This document shows positions 36,326 to 46,372 of a stretch of 64,000 nucleotides of DNA, piece after piece. The notes beneath the pieces were generated by a model. That model ran no database searches. It had not been told where the DNA came from and worked only from the letters and a program-made list of their open reading frames with translations. This DNA comes from Botrimarina colliarenosi (lineage in GTDB: Bacteria > Planctomycetota > Planctomycetia > Pirellulales > Lacipirellulaceae), in NCBI RefSeq assembly GCF_007859955.1, contig NZ_SJPR01000002.1:48353-112352 (forward strand). Reading direction: 5' to 3'. The position numbers and the translations under genes are program-made. Within the stretch, counting starts at the first letter, position 1. Each line of letters starts with the position of its first letter.

Positions 36326-39300
36326 ATGCCTCGACTTGTTCTCAGAAACTGCACGACAGCGATTCTCGTCTTCTGCGCGGCGGGAGTTTCGGCTTCGGCT
36401 GCGATCGCTCAAGAGGGATTGCTCGAGGCCGACAGGCTGCGGTGCGAGTACCGCAACGAACCGCTAGGGGTCGACTCTGCGAGTCCTAAGTTGAGCTGGA
36501 TTGTCGTGTCGGAGACGCCGGGCCAGTTCCAGACGGCCTACCAAGTGCAGGTCGCTTCGAGCCCGCAGAAGTTACGCAATAGCGAAGCGGATCTGTGGGA
36601 CTCCGGTAAGACTCCCGGTGGGTCGACTTACGATGTGACCTACGAAGGGGCCACTTTGGCGTCGCACCAGCGGTGCTACTGGCGGGTGCGTACGTGGGAT
36701 GTTGACGGCCTTCAAGGGCCTTGGAGCGATCCCGCCGAATGGTCGATGGGGGTCCTGGACCCGAGCGAATGGGAGGGGGAGTGGATTGGCTACGACGCGT
36801 TGCGCCACTTGAACTCCGACCCCCCGACGATCGACCTGGAAGACGCGCAATGGGTCGGTCTCCCCGAAGACGTCGATCATGGCGCCCCTGCCGGAGCGAC
36901 GCGTCTCTTTGAGCGGACGTGGACTCTGCCCGCGACCGGCCGGATCGAGCGAGCCCAGCTAATGGTCTGCGCCGACGATCAGGCGACCGTCCTGCTGAAC
37001 GGCTACGAGGTCGCCAGCGTTAGCTCGCTCGGCAATCCAACCGTTGAGAGTGTCGCCCCCTATCTGGAAGGAGGGCCGAACACGTTACGGGTATTGACTC
37101 GCAATGGCGATCAAGGGCCCACGGGTTTAGCAGTGAAGCTGCGCGTGACCACGGAAGAGGGCACAGAACATGTCCTCGTGACCGACGGCGAATGGCGGTG
37201 CGTAGCCGACGGAGACGAGCCGTGGAAGAACCGCTCGCTTGACAAGGCGCCCCAGGCCGCTGTGGTCACCGCGTACGGCAATCCCCCTTACGGTCGCCAT
37301 GTCGTTCGACGCGACGTTTCGGCGCCACCGAGCTATCTGCGGGGAGAATTCAAGATCAACAAGCCAGTCCGCCGTGCGACGGTCTACCTCGCGGCGTTGG
37401 GCTTGGCCGACCTTACGCTCAACGGACAACGGGTCAACACGGATTACTTCTCATCGGGGTGGACCGACTACCGCAAGCGGGTCTACTACCGCGCCTACGA
37501 CGTGACAGAAGCGGTCCTGCAAGGCGAGAACGCCTGGGGCGCCGTCTTGGCCGACGGCTGGTACTCGGGACACATCGCCTGGGGCGCCGCACGAGACATC
37601 TACGGCAAGAAGCCGCGCTTCCGCGCGATGCTCAGGGCCGAATACGACGACGGATCGACCGAGGTCTTTTCGACCGACCGCGATTGGATCGCCACCGACG
37701 GTCCCGTACAGGTGGCCGATTTCCTGGTTGGCGAGGAGTACGACGCCCGCAAAGAGGCGCCGGGTTGGGACCGCCCTGACGGCTCTCCGGTGAGACTGGC
37801 GTCGGCGGATGTCGGCGCGGAATACAAGCCAGTGATCGAATGGCACCCCGGCCCGCCCGTTGTTGAGGTTGCTGAATTCCCCGCGGAGTCGGTCGATGAG
37901 CCCGCCCCCGGTGTCTATGTCTACGACGTTGGCCAGAACATGGCGGGCGTCGCCCGGATCAAGGTCCAGGGCCGTAAGGGGCAGCGGATCCAGATCCGCT
38001 TCGCCGAGAGGACCAACCCCGACGGTTCGATCTACACCACCAACCTCCGGCTTGCCCGCGCGACGGACGTCTATACCTGTAAGGGTGACGGCGTCGAAGA
38101 GTGGCAACCGCGCCAGACCTTCCACGGATTCCAGTACGTCGAGCTGACCGGAATCGACGAGCCGCTGCCGCTCGATCAAGTGACGGCCGTTGCGTTGTCA
38201 AGCGACACGCCGGACGCCAGCGAATTCGAATGCTCGGACGAGAAACTGAATCGCTTGTACAAGAACATCCTCTGGACGCAGCGTTCCAACTTCATCGACG
38301 TGCCGACCGACTGTCCGCAGCGCGACGAGCGGCTCGGGTGGACCGGGGACGCCCAGGTCTATGTGATGACCGCTTGCCTGACCGCCGATACGCAGGCCTT
38401 CTTCCGGAAATGGCTGGTCGATCTCGCCGATGCTCAGCGAGATGACGGGCAATTCCCCAAGGTCGCGCCCGTTGTGCGCGGCCAAGACGATGGCGGCCCG
38501 GCCTGGGCCGACGCCGGCGTCATCTGCCCGTGGGAGGTCTACTGGGCCTATGGCGACATCGAACTCCTCCGGCGGCAGTACCCGTCGATGGTCCGCTTTG
38601 TCGAGTTCTGCCGCGAACGCTCGCGCGATGGAGTTCTGCCTCCTGACCAGTACCACGCCTTTGGCGACTGGCTCGATGTGAACGCCCCCACGCCCAAAGA
38701 GGTCATCTACACGGCCTACTACGCTCGCTCGGTCGACCTACTGCGTCGCAGCGCCGAAGTCCTTGGCGAAACAACCGACGCGGCGAAGTACGCCGATCTG
38801 TTCGACCGCATCCGGGCCGCTTTTGTTGAGGAGTACGTCTCGGACGAGGGCGAGGTGCGTGGCGACACCCAGACCGGGTACGTGCTTGCCATCTCTTACG
38901 GCCTGCTCGATGGCCCGTTGCGCGAGAAGGCCGCCAAGAAGCTGGTTCAAAACATCGAGGCACGCGGCTGGAAGCTATCCACGGGCTTTATCGGCACCAA
39001 AGACCTGATGCTGACGCTCAGCCAGATCGGTAGGCATGACGTAGCGCTGCGCCTCTTGCATCAAACAGAGTACCCCGGCTGGCTCTTTTCCATCGCTCAC
39101 GGGGCCACGAGCATCTGGGAGCGGTGGGACGGTTGGACTCCTGAGCATGGCTTTCAGAACCCCGGCATGAACTCGTTCGCACATTATTCGTTTGGAGCCG
39201 TCTACGGGTGGATGGCCCAAAACCTCGGCGGCATCCATGCCGTGTCGCCAGGTTACGCCGACGTGCTTATCGAGCCGACCTTTGATCCGCAGCTCGATTG

Positions 39301-39562
39301 GTGTCGGGTCGAGTACGACAGCGTCCGCGGCCCGATCCGTACCGAATGGAACACGACCAAGGGTGAGCGGTCATACAGCATCACCATTCCCGCCAACACG
39401 CAGGCGACCCTTCGCCTACGAAACGTCGAAGGGTCGGCATTGCGGCAGAAGGGAGAACCTGTCGCCACGACGCGGGCGACAAGCACCGCCGCCGGCATCG
39501 ACGCCACCGAGATCGACCTCTCGCCAGGGCGTCACAAGTTCACCATCATCGAAGGTGAATGA
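36326..39562 (+). CDS. Secreted alpha-L-rhamnosidase, GH78
   Basis: The 1078-residue enzyme has a signal peptide (TAILVFCAAGVSASAAIAQ) and the GH78 domain order: an N-terminal fibronectin-like part (LRCEYRNEPLGVDSASPKLSW), the Bac_rhamnosid N domain (FKINKPVRRATVYLAALGL, NGQRVNTDYFSSGWTDY), a CBM67-like beta domain, the alpha/alpha toroid and a C-terminal beta domain. The active-site block TDCPQRDERLGWTGDAQ has Asp667 and Glu668, and the second catalytic region is ATSIWERWDGW with Glu932. It removes terminal alpha-L-rhamnose from glycans outside the cytoplasm. It stands alone on the plus strand, divergent from the lyase-like gene. Confidence 0.92.
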   Translation: MPRLVLRNCTTAILVFCAAGVSASAAIAQEGLLEADRLRCEYRNEPLGVDSASPKLSWIVVSETPGQFQTAYQVQVASSPQKLRNSEADLWDSGKTPGGSTYDVTYEGATLASHQRCYWRVRTWDVDGLQGPWSDPAEWSMGVLDPSEWEGEWIGYDALRHLNSDPPTIDLEDAQWVGLPEDVDHGAPAGATRLFERTWTLPATGRIERAQLMVCADDQATVLLNGYEVASVSSLGNPTVESVAPYLEGGPNTLRVLTRNGDQGPTGLAVKLRVTTEEGTEHVLVTDGEWRCVADGDEPWKNRSLDKAPQAAVVTAYGNPPYGRHVVRRDVSAPPSYLRGEFKINKPVRRATVYLAALGLADLTLNGQRVNTDYFSSGWTDYRKRVYYRAYDVTEAVLQGENAWGAVLADGWYSGHIAWGAARDIYGKKPRFRAMLRAEYDDGSTEVFSTDRDWIATDGPVQVADFLVGEEYDARKEAPGWDRPDGSPVRLASADVGAEYKPVIEWHPGPPVVEVAEFPAESVDEPAPGVYVYDVGQNMAGVARIKVQGRKGQRIQIRFAERTNPDGSIYTTNLRLARATDVYTCKGDGVEEWQPRQTFHGFQYVELTGIDEPLPLDQVTAVALSSDTPDASEFECSDEKLNRLYKNILWTQRSNFIDVPTDCPQRDERLGWTGDAQVYVMTACLTADTQAFFRKWLVDLADAQRDDGQFPKVAPVVRGQDDGGPAWADAGVICPWEVYWAYGDIELLRRQYPSMVRFVEFCRERSRDGVLPPDQYHAFGDWLDVNAPTPKEVIYTAYYARSVDLLRRSAEVLGETTDAAKYADLFDRIRAAFVEEYVSDEGEVRGDTQTGYVLAISYGLLDGPLREKAAKKLVQNIEARGWKLSTGFIGTKDLMLTLSQIGRHDVALRLLHQTEYPGWLFSIAHGATSIWERWDGWTPEHGFQNPGMNSFAHYSFGAVYGWMAQNLGGIHAVSPGYADVLIEPTFDPQLDWCRVEYDSVRGPIRTEWNTTKGERSYSITIPANTQATLRLRNVEGSALRQKGEPVATTRATSTAAGIDATEIDLSPGRHKFTIIEGE

Positions 39563-39657
39563 GAGGCCTTCAGGGGATCCGCTGCTGAGATCGCCGGTCG
39601 GTTTCTTCGGGGAGACTTCTGGCGTCCCAACTTCTCGCCGCCGGCGGCCCGGAGAGG

Positions 39658-40326
39658 CTACGGGGCTTGGTTGGCACCGATCGCGACATCCTCAGCGAAG
39701 CTCGCGACGAAGCCGCTAAGAAAGCTCCTAATGTCCTCGATAACAACTTGCTCCGTCTCGTCACCGAGCCGATTGGCGAGGACCTGAACTTTGTAGAGGG
39801 CAGGGGAAGACCCGTAGGCGATCCGGGGGAAGTCAGGGGCGCCCCATTCTCCGCCTACGCTGTGCCCGTAGGCCACGAAGAACCGTTCGGTGTCGTGGGC
39901 TCGGGACGGCTTGTAGCTGAGGAGCGCGAATTCATTGATGGCGTCTTTGTACGGTATGGCTAGCAACTTCGCCGGAGCGACTTGTTCGTGAGCGCGGTTC
40001 GCGTAACAGACCGTCGGCGGATGCCGCACGAGAGGGCCGGGTTGCCCGACCATCAACAAGAGTTGAAGCCGGCGGCCCGTCTCGGCGTTCTCGAACCAGC
40101 GATTGAGGTGATTGACGAGGCCGAGTTCGCGGCTAACAAACGAGGTGAGCGGTGTGCCATCTTCGAGGGCATGCCACGGGCCCAAGCTTTCGTCGAGACG
40201 ATCGATCGACCCGCCCGCTGCGGACAGGTCGACGGGCGCCCCCCACCGGTGAAGATAGTTGCCATGCACCACAGCGGCGGCGACGGTCAGCCCGACGGCC
40301 ACGACGATACTCAACAGGCCCTTCAT
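39658..40326 (-). CDS. epsI: EpsI-family exosortase-associated protein
   Basis: The 222-residue protein has one N-terminal membrane segment (LLSIVVAVGLTVAAAVV) and the EpsI/DUF3485 signature HPPTVCYANRAHE followed by an EFALLSYK strand. EpsI proteins accompany exosortases, fused or as neighbours; their molecular role in exopolysaccharide systems is unresolved. Its ATG overlaps the stop of the exosortase gene by four bases (ATGA), so the two are translationally coupled. Confidence 0.87.
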   Translation of the reverse strand: MKGLLSIVVAVGLTVAAAVVHGNYLHRWGAPVDLSAAGGSIDRLDESLGPWHALEDGTPLTSFVSRELGLVNHLNRWFENAETGRRLQLLLMVGQPGPLVRHPPTVCYANRAHEQVAPAKLLAIPYKDAINEFALLSYKPSRAHDTERFFVAYGHSVGGEWGAPDFPRIAYGSSPALYKVQVLANRLGDETEQVVIEDIRSFLSGFVASFAEDVAIGANQAP

Positions 40327-43300
40327 CGGGAGTCTCCGGCAGCGAGTTTCTCTTCGGGCGTCTGGGTAGGTTGCGAGGCGGCGACTTGCCGCGTTGCTTG
40401 GGTCGAAGCTTTCCGTTTGAATGCCTCGACAAACCGACGCTCGCGGGGCAGGAGGGTGCGGCGTTCTACACCGGCGCCGAGGGCTCGCTCGAACGCAAGC
40501 AAGGCCTCGGCGTAGCGGCCGGCTCCGTCGAGGGCCATGGCGCGGTGCAGCTGAATCGTCGGGTCGCCGATAATTTCGGCCTGCGGAAGCGAGTCGATGA
40601 TCTCAATCGCCTCAAGCGGTTTACCGGCCGTGAGACGTAACCACGCGCGGGTGTCTTCGCGCCCCGTCAGGCCGTAGCCCCGCTCGGCCGCGCGATCGAG
40701 CCATTTTTGTGATTCGCCGTTCCCTCGTGAGGTGGAAGCGGAGGCGACCGCCAGATTGTTGTAGACCTCGGCTCGGGCCGGATCGATGCGCACCGTCTGC
40801 TCGTAAGCTTGCTGCGACCGCGCATCAGCCCCCATAACCAGGTAGTAGTCGCCCGATGCCTGCAAGACATCGGCGATGTCGGGATTCAGCGACACGATCT
40901 GATCGATCAGTCGCTCGTTTTCCAGCAGTTGATTGTTGGCGTCGTGGACCAGGATGGCGTTGCACGCGGCGGTCGCGACACGATCGACTGAAATCCCCGA
41001 AGGGGGCGCTTTGACAATCTCCAAGACGGACTCCGGAGTCTGCTCTTGGATGGTTGTCAAAAGCAGTTCCGTGAAGCGGGCTAGCGTGACATCTTCCTTG
41101 GATTGAGTGATCAATTCTTCCAGCAACCCGACCGCAGGGTTGCCCTCCGCAGGGTCGGCGTCCTCTCGACGGAACTTCTGCTCACGTAGCTTCCATCGCA
41201 ACCATTCAGCGGGAGAGCTAGAAGCCAGCGTGTTGTAGACGTTGTCGGCCCGTTCGGTGAAGGCGGTGTCACCTGTTGTTAAGCAATGCCGCTGCCAGAA
41301 TTCAAGGAAGGCGACACACTCGCTCGGTGACGCGTCCGACCGGTCGGTTAGCGATTCGAGGAGCGTCAACGCCGAGGAAAAGTCGCCGCGCGATTCGAGC
41401 AGCTGTGACAGCAGTAGTTGGCTTGTCCGGGGAGGATTCAAGCCGGCTTCGAGTAGAGTGATCGCTTCGGCGATGTCGTCGGGTTTGCCCCGCTCTCGCA
41501 GCAGGCGGGCACGGGTTAGGCGGAGGGCTTCTTGGTCGATAGGGACGTCTCCCACCGAGTCCGAGTCGAGCAATCCCAGGCCCTCGACCGCCGAGCCGCC
41601 ACTCGTCGCCAAGGCCTGGGCGAGCGCGAGCTTGGCGGCTGGGGAATCCTGGTCGTGCACGACCGCTTCCCTCGCGATTCTCTCAGCAAGGAAGGGGGAG
41701 ACGCCTAAGAAAAACCGCGCGGCTTGCGTGTAGAACGTCGTAGCGATTGCCGGGGCATTGGCGGCGTTCCGCAGAGTATTGACGCCGTCGAGATACCTAA
41801 CAGCCGCTGCGTTGGAATGGCCCTCTGCCTCAAGGGACTGCGCGAGCACGAAGCGGCGAGTTAGATCGTCGAGCGGCGCGTCGGTTTGCAGATCGTCGAC
41901 CCAACGCACGACGTTTTCCTGAGAACGCTCGCCACCGACCCCGAGTAGGACGGCTGCCTTCCAAGTCGAGTACGACCGCGGGTCCAAGCGGACCGCATCA
42001 CGGAGGGACGCTATCGCTTCTTCGCGGAGTTCGGCCCCATCATTGCTGTCCATCGAATCGGCGATGAGAAGGATCCGCGCCAGTCGGAGCTTCGCGTCAG
42101 CAGAATTCGGCGCCCGCTCAACAAACTCTCGGGCGACCTGGATCAAGCGGTCGGTCGACTCCGTCTCGATTGTCAGGGCGGCCGCACGATCGAACAATCG
42201 TGGCGAGGCGGCAAGCAGTTCTCTTAGTTCGCTCAGAAACGAGGTCGCCTCGTCAAAGCGTCCTTGTTTGACGAACGACTCTAGCAGTCGGTCTGCTACC
42301 AGCGGAGTCCGTTTGCCGTGGTCCCAGGCCGACAGGTACTGCTCGGCGGCGGCGGCCGTATTCTCGAGCCGTCGTTCGACTTCACCTTGCAGGAAATGGG
42401 CTTCCGACCAGTCGGGGCGCCGAGTCAAAAGCTGTTGGGCGACCCGCGCGGCGCTACGCAGCGCTTCGTCGTTACGTGCGTTGGCAGCGGCCAGATAACG
42501 TTGAGCGCCATAGAGACGCCAATAGACGCCGGCTTCTCCTTCGAGGGCCAGCAGCTGCCGCTCTAACTGAGCAACTTGAGGCCAGTCCTCCGCCGCCGCC
42601 GCGAGTTCGGCCATCGCCTGGATAGGACGCACCTGACGCGGCGCCAGCTCGGCGGCGGTCTTCAAAGCCTGCATGGCCGCTGCTCGGTCGTCTCTCCGCA
42701 ATTCGATATCGGCCAGCGTGAGCCAGGACTCGGTGTCGTTACCTCCCTCTTGCGTCAGGCCGTTGAGGTCTCGCTGAATTTCTTCCGCGGCTTCGTCGAG
42801 TCGACCCGCTTTTGCTAAGAGACGGCAGAGGAAGCGGCGGGGCTCGCGATCCTCGGGATAGCGGAGGACATACTGCCGTGCCGCCTCGATCGCTTCGTCG
42901 TACTCTCCCGCCTGCAGCCGGAGCAACGCCAAGCCGCGCCATAGCACGCCGCTTTCCGGCGTCTCATTCAACGCTTGTTCAAGTGACGCCACCGCGGGAG
43001 CGGCGCCCTCTTTCGCCGCGACGATGTCCGCTAAGAGCAAGGCGCCGGTCGCTAAATCAAGGCCCGCCTGTTGCGCTTCTTGCAAACGAGACTCTAGGTC
43101 GCTCCACCTTGTACTAGGCGTCGCCGCGAGAGCGCGTTCGCGGATCGCGATGCTCAGTTCTTGTCCGATGCGGGTTGGGTTGGTCGGCGATGTCTTTCGC
43201 AGTTGGCTGTAGATCGATTGGGCGAGCCGCAAGTCGCCGACCAAAGCCGCCGAGTTGGCGAGAACTTCCGCCGTCTCGTCCGATAGGGCGTTCAGTTTTG

Positions 43301-45581
43301 ACGCGCTGAGAAGCGTCTGAACCGCCGTATCATGCCAACCCGATGCGGCCGCTAAGCGGCCGAATCGCTCAAGGGCTTGGCCTAGCAGGGCCGTTGACGC
43401 CTGCCCGTCCGGATCGGACTGCGCCCGCGAGATGATGGCGCGAGCGTGAGCCAGTGCGTCTTCGACACCGTCTCGCCGTCCGATGATCTCGTTGTCGACG
43501 AGGTCGATCGCGAGGCGGACTTCGGTGCGGAATTCGACAGGGATCTGCTTCAAGACATCGTTCAGAGTCGCGATGGTGGCTTCCGCCGAATCGAATTGAC
43601 CGAGTTTGGCGCGCAGCATAGCGAGACGCATCGCCAGCGTGATCTCAATCCCCGGCCGCGCCGCGAGCCCTTGCTCGAGTACCTCGCAGGCCTCTTCCAG
43701 TTGCTCTTCGGAGCGGGCTAGCAGGTTCGCGAGGGCCAAGTAACTGCGGAAGTCATTCGGCGAAGCGTCGATCGCCTGCCAATATAATCTGGCGGCCTCA
43801 ACCTGGTCGCTGGCGGAGATCGCCTTCTCGGCTGCAATGAGGTAGACCTCGACGCCGCCGTCTTCCGGATGCTTCCCCGCCTCGGCGAGGGCCCTGCCGA
43901 GATCGGCCTCGGCCTGCTCGCGTAGAGAATCCCTGAGGTTCACGTCGGTCATTCGCTCGGCCCGTCGAAGGGCGTACTCGTACCGAGCCAGCCATGCCCG
44001 GGGGTCGTCCGGACGTTGTTGGGTGAGGTGCGTCAGCAACCGGTCCGCTTCTGCGGCGATCGGGTCCTCCGCCGACGGCGCCATTCTCGCCTCGAGGTGA
44101 GCGATGACAGCCTGGACGTGTCGCAAGGGCGGCTCGTCGAGTTCGGCGCTGACGAGGATTGCTGAATAGTCGTCGTGCCCGAGCGCTGGCCAGTCGTCAC
44201 CGCGCCGCGCCGACTCCAAGGCAGCGTCCGCCCGAAGCCGTATCACTTCGTTCCTAGCTGTTGGGTCCGAAGTTCGCCTGAGGAGTTGAGCGCCGATCGC
44301 CAAAGTCTTATCGAATCGTTCGGCGTCATATGCCGCTTTTGCGGCCTTGATTCCTAGCGAGAGATTGTCGCCGTCTAAGCGGTAAGCCTGTTCGTACCAG
44401 GCGAAAGCGCGTCGTCTGCCTACGAGGGATTGAGAATACCGCTGTTCGGCTTCACCGATCTGCGTCAGAAGGGAAACATCGTCGGGGCGGAGTTGAAGGG
44501 CTCGCTTGAAGTAGTCGATCGCCTCAATCCATTCGGATTCCTCGGCAAAAGACGTGGCCGTGCGAGTTAGTTCACTGACGATGGCGTTCCGCTGTCGGCT
44601 TGCCCACGGGAAGAGGGCTAGGAGAAGAACGATTGCGGAGACGCCGACCGGCGCCCACCAAAGAAGTGAGAACGAGCCCTCGCCTGACGCGTAGGACTGG
44701 ATTGACTGCAATCCCCACCGGACAAGCAGCAACGCCCCAAACGCGACCGGGATCACAAGAAGTCCCGCGTAATCGTGCCCGAGCTGCCCGGCGACCTTTC
44801 CCGTAAACTGGAGATGTAGCAGGGCGAGCGAAACGATTCGCAAGACGTTCGTCAGGACGGCAATGGGAAGCGTTGCGAGAAGCAAAATCGCCGCTTGCCA
44901 CGCCGGCGGCCGGGAATAGGCCACCACGCAGACCGCCAGGGCGGCGATGCCATAAAACATTCTCAGCCCGCTGCAGGCCTGCTCGACATCAAGCTGATGT
45001 TCGTTCAGAAGAATTGTCGCCCCTTCAGCGACTGCCGGTTCGCCGAGCACTCGTAGCACGCCGCTACTAAGCGTCGCGCCCAGGGAGCGGAGCGGCGCCC
45101 CCATGACGTTCTCCATTGAGGCTGGGAGCGGCGCAGCGAAGCAAAGCAGCAGTAGCGCCGGCGCCGACCAGACGAGAGTCCGCCAGCCAAAGACGATCCA
45201 CGTCGCTGCGGCGATCCAAACGGGGAATGACCACGCGTCGAGTTCGGGGAGGTAAACGCGACCCGCGAAGAGTCGCAAACCCGCGGCAACCGCGAACAGC
45301 CATAAGGCTGCTGGTGAGGTGCGCCAATTTTCGGCCGGAGGGCCGTCGGCGCGGGTCGTCCATAGCAGTAGGACGACCAGGGGGATTATTAAGAAGCCAT
45401 GCGAATAATCCGCATTGGATGACCAAGCATCAACGACTCCGTGGAGTGTTGGCCAGTACGCCCAACAGCCTAACCCGATCAGAGCGGCGAAGAGAGCGGC
45501 ACGTCGAGCGAGGGTTGCCTTGAACGTAGCGGGCGCCACTGAAATCGTCGGGAAAAAGGGCGTTCTCAACGCGGGACTCAA
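40323..45581 (-). CDS. Exosortase fused to a giant TPR domain
   Basis: The first 310 residues are a polytopic exosortase with the catalytic triad region: Cys203 in VEQACSGLRMFYG, Arg248 in TNVLRIVSL and His269 in LGHDYAGLLV. Exosortases cleave PEP-CTERM proteins at the outer face of the membrane and are thought to transfer them. A further helix near 315-335 leads into about 1400 residues of TPR-like helical hairpins (for example EWIEAIDYFKRALQLRPDDV, ARAEVYNNLAVAS). At 1752 residues it is some six times the usual size. It starts with TTG at 45581, supported by GGAGG five bases upstream. EpsI follows with ATGA overlap. The TPR part is probably periplasmic and may recruit targets or partners. 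Confidence 0.9.
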   Translation of the reverse strand: MSPALRTPFFPTISVAPATFKATLARRAALFAALIGLGCWAYWPTLHGVVDAWSSNADYSHGFLIIPLVVLLLWTTRADGPPAENWRTSPAALWLFAVAAGLRLFAGRVYLPELDAWSFPVWIAAATWIVFGWRTLVWSAPALLLLCFAAPLPASMENVMGAPLRSLGATLSSGVLRVLGEPAVAEGATILLNEHQLDVEQACSGLRMFYGIAALAVCVVAYSRPPAWQAAILLLATLPIAVLTNVLRIVSLALLHLQFTGKVAGQLGHDYAGLLVIPVAFGALLLVRWGLQSIQSYASGEGSFSLLWWAPVGVSAIVLLLALFPWASRQRNAIVSELTRTATSFAEESEWIEAIDYFKRALQLRPDDVSLLTQIGEAEQRYSQSLVGRRRAFAWYEQAYRLDGDNLSLGIKAAKAAYDAERFDKTLAIGAQLLRRTSDPTARNEVIRLRADAALESARRGDDWPALGHDDYSAILVSAELDEPPLRHVQAVIAHLEARMAPSAEDPIAAEADRLLTHLTQQRPDDPRAWLARYEYALRRAERMTDVNLRDSLREQAEADLGRALAEAGKHPEDGGVEVYLIAAEKAISASDQVEAARLYWQAIDASPNDFRSYLALANLLARSEEQLEEACEVLEQGLAARPGIEITLAMRLAMLRAKLGQFDSAEATIATLNDVLKQIPVEFRTEVRLAIDLVDNEIIGRRDGVEDALAHARAIISRAQSDPDGQASTALLGQALERFGRLAAASGWHDTAVQTLLSASKLNALSDETAEVLANSAALVGDLRLAQSIYSQLRKTSPTNPTRIGQELSIAIRERALAATPSTRWSDLESRLQEAQQAGLDLATGALLLADIVAAKEGAAPAVASLEQALNETPESGVLWRGLALLRLQAGEYDEAIEAARQYVLRYPEDREPRRFLCRLLAKAGRLDEAAEEIQRDLNGLTQEGGNDTESWLTLADIELRRDDRAAAMQALKTAAELAPRQVRPIQAMAELAAAAEDWPQVAQLERQLLALEGEAGVYWRLYGAQRYLAAANARNDEALRSAARVAQQLLTRRPDWSEAHFLQGEVERRLENTAAAAEQYLSAWDHGKRTPLVADRLLESFVKQGRFDEATSFLSELRELLAASPRLFDRAAALTIETESTDRLIQVAREFVERAPNSADAKLRLARILLIADSMDSNDGAELREEAIASLRDAVRLDPRSYSTWKAAVLLGVGGERSQENVVRWVDDLQTDAPLDDLTRRFVLAQSLEAEGHSNAAAVRYLDGVNTLRNAANAPAIATTFYTQAARFFLGVSPFLAERIAREAVVHDQDSPAAKLALAQALATSGGSAVEGLGLLDSDSVGDVPIDQEALRLTRARLLRERGKPDDIAEAITLLEAGLNPPRTSQLLLSQLLESRGDFSSALTLLESLTDRSDASPSECVAFLEFWQRHCLTTGDTAFTERADNVYNTLASSSPAEWLRWKLREQKFRREDADPAEGNPAVGLLEELITQSKEDVTLARFTELLLTTIQEQTPESVLEIVKAPPSGISVDRVATAACNAILVHDANNQLLENERLIDQIVSLNPDIADVLQASGDYYLVMGADARSQQAYEQTVRIDPARAEVYNNLAVASASTSRGNGESQKWLDRAAERGYGLTGREDTRAWLRLTAGKPLEAIEIIDSLPQAEIIGDPTIQLHRAMALDGAGRYAEALLAFERALGAGVERRTLLPRERRFVEAFKRKASTQATRQVAASQPTQTPEEKLAAGDSR

Positions 45582-45683
45582 CCCTCCAGCCTAACTAGCT
45601 TGGCGGGGAACACCAACGATTCGGAACGAGCCTGAATCGGTGTTCGACGATTCGGCCACGGAGCGGTAAGTCGAATGATCGGC

Positions 45684-45724
45684 AAAAAAAACGAGGCCGG
45701 CTTGCGCGAGCGCAGCCGACCTCG
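45684..45724 (-). terminator. Intrinsic terminator after the short PEP-CTERM gene
   Basis: On the minus strand CGAGGTCGGCT pairs with AGCCGGCCTCG (one mismatch) and is followed by eight T (plus-strand A-run 45684-45691). It separates the short PEP-CTERM gene from the exosortase operon, which therefore needs its own promoter in the 100 bp below it. Confidence 0.85.
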
Positions 45725-45802
45725 ATATTCTCAGCAGTTATTCGACCTTGTGGAGAATAAGCGATCAGGTTGGATCGCCCTCTCGCCGAGTCTCGGATTG
45801 GT

Positions 45803-46372
45803 TTATCGACGGCGGCCGCGACCGAAGGTGACGACCCCACCGATCGACAGAACTGACCAAACCGCAGCGGAGGCAATCTCGGGGACCGCCGTGGCCTCAA
45901 CGAAGACTCGGATCGGATCGACACCCTGGCCACCCACTTTGCCATTGACGGTGAGGCTTTGGCCGTTGAGGGTGACGGTATCGGAACTTTCGATTCCGCC
46001 AGCCGGGGCGCCGGCCTCGAAACCATTCCCGTTGAGTGTCTGACGACCCGATTGCAGCGAACTAACGTCGGTTTGTAGGCCGATAACGGGCCCATCAATA
46101 TTGAAGTTCGCGTAGAAAGGCGACGGCGACAGGCTGCTGAAGTCGTCGATCTTGATCAGGTAGGAATCAAACCTGAGACCCGGCTGGATCGACGTTTGAC
46201 CGGAGGGGCTCGAGTCGAGAGCGAGACTGCCGGAGGTCAGACGCCCGGTCCCTTCGTAGATGACCGTTACGTTGGCGTTTGACGAGCTGCACAGCAGATC
46301 GACACCTGCCCAGCAGCTCGACGAGCCAAACAAGCCGATGACGGTGGCTAGAAGTAGCGTTGAACGTGCCAT
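45803..46372 (-). CDS. Short PEP-CTERM-like secreted protein
   Basis: The 189-residue product starts at MARSTLLLATVIGLFGSSS, a signal peptide ending near CWA; longer starts are not needed. The middle is a beta-rich, Ser/Gly-rich domain (VTVIYEGTGRLTSGSLALD, YLIKIDDFSSL) with no recognised family. The tail AVPEIASAAVWSVLSIGG then FGRGRRR has the order of a PEP-CTERM signal (VPE motif, hydrophobic helix, basic end) with Ile in place of the second Pro. Immediately upstream of the exosortase gene in reading order, it is a likely cognate substrate. A sigma-54-like promoter and an intrinsic terminator bracket it as a single-gene unit. Confidence 0.75.
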   Translation of the reverse strand: MARSTLLLATVIGLFGSSSCWAGVDLLCSSSNANVTVIYEGTGRLTSGSLALDSSPSGQTSIQPGLRFDSYLIKIDDFSSLSPSPFYANFNIDGPVIGLQTDVSSLQSGRQTLNGNGFEAGAPAGGIESSDTVTLNGQSLTVNGKVGGQGVDPIRVFVEATAVPEIASAAVWSVLSIGGVVTFGRGRRR

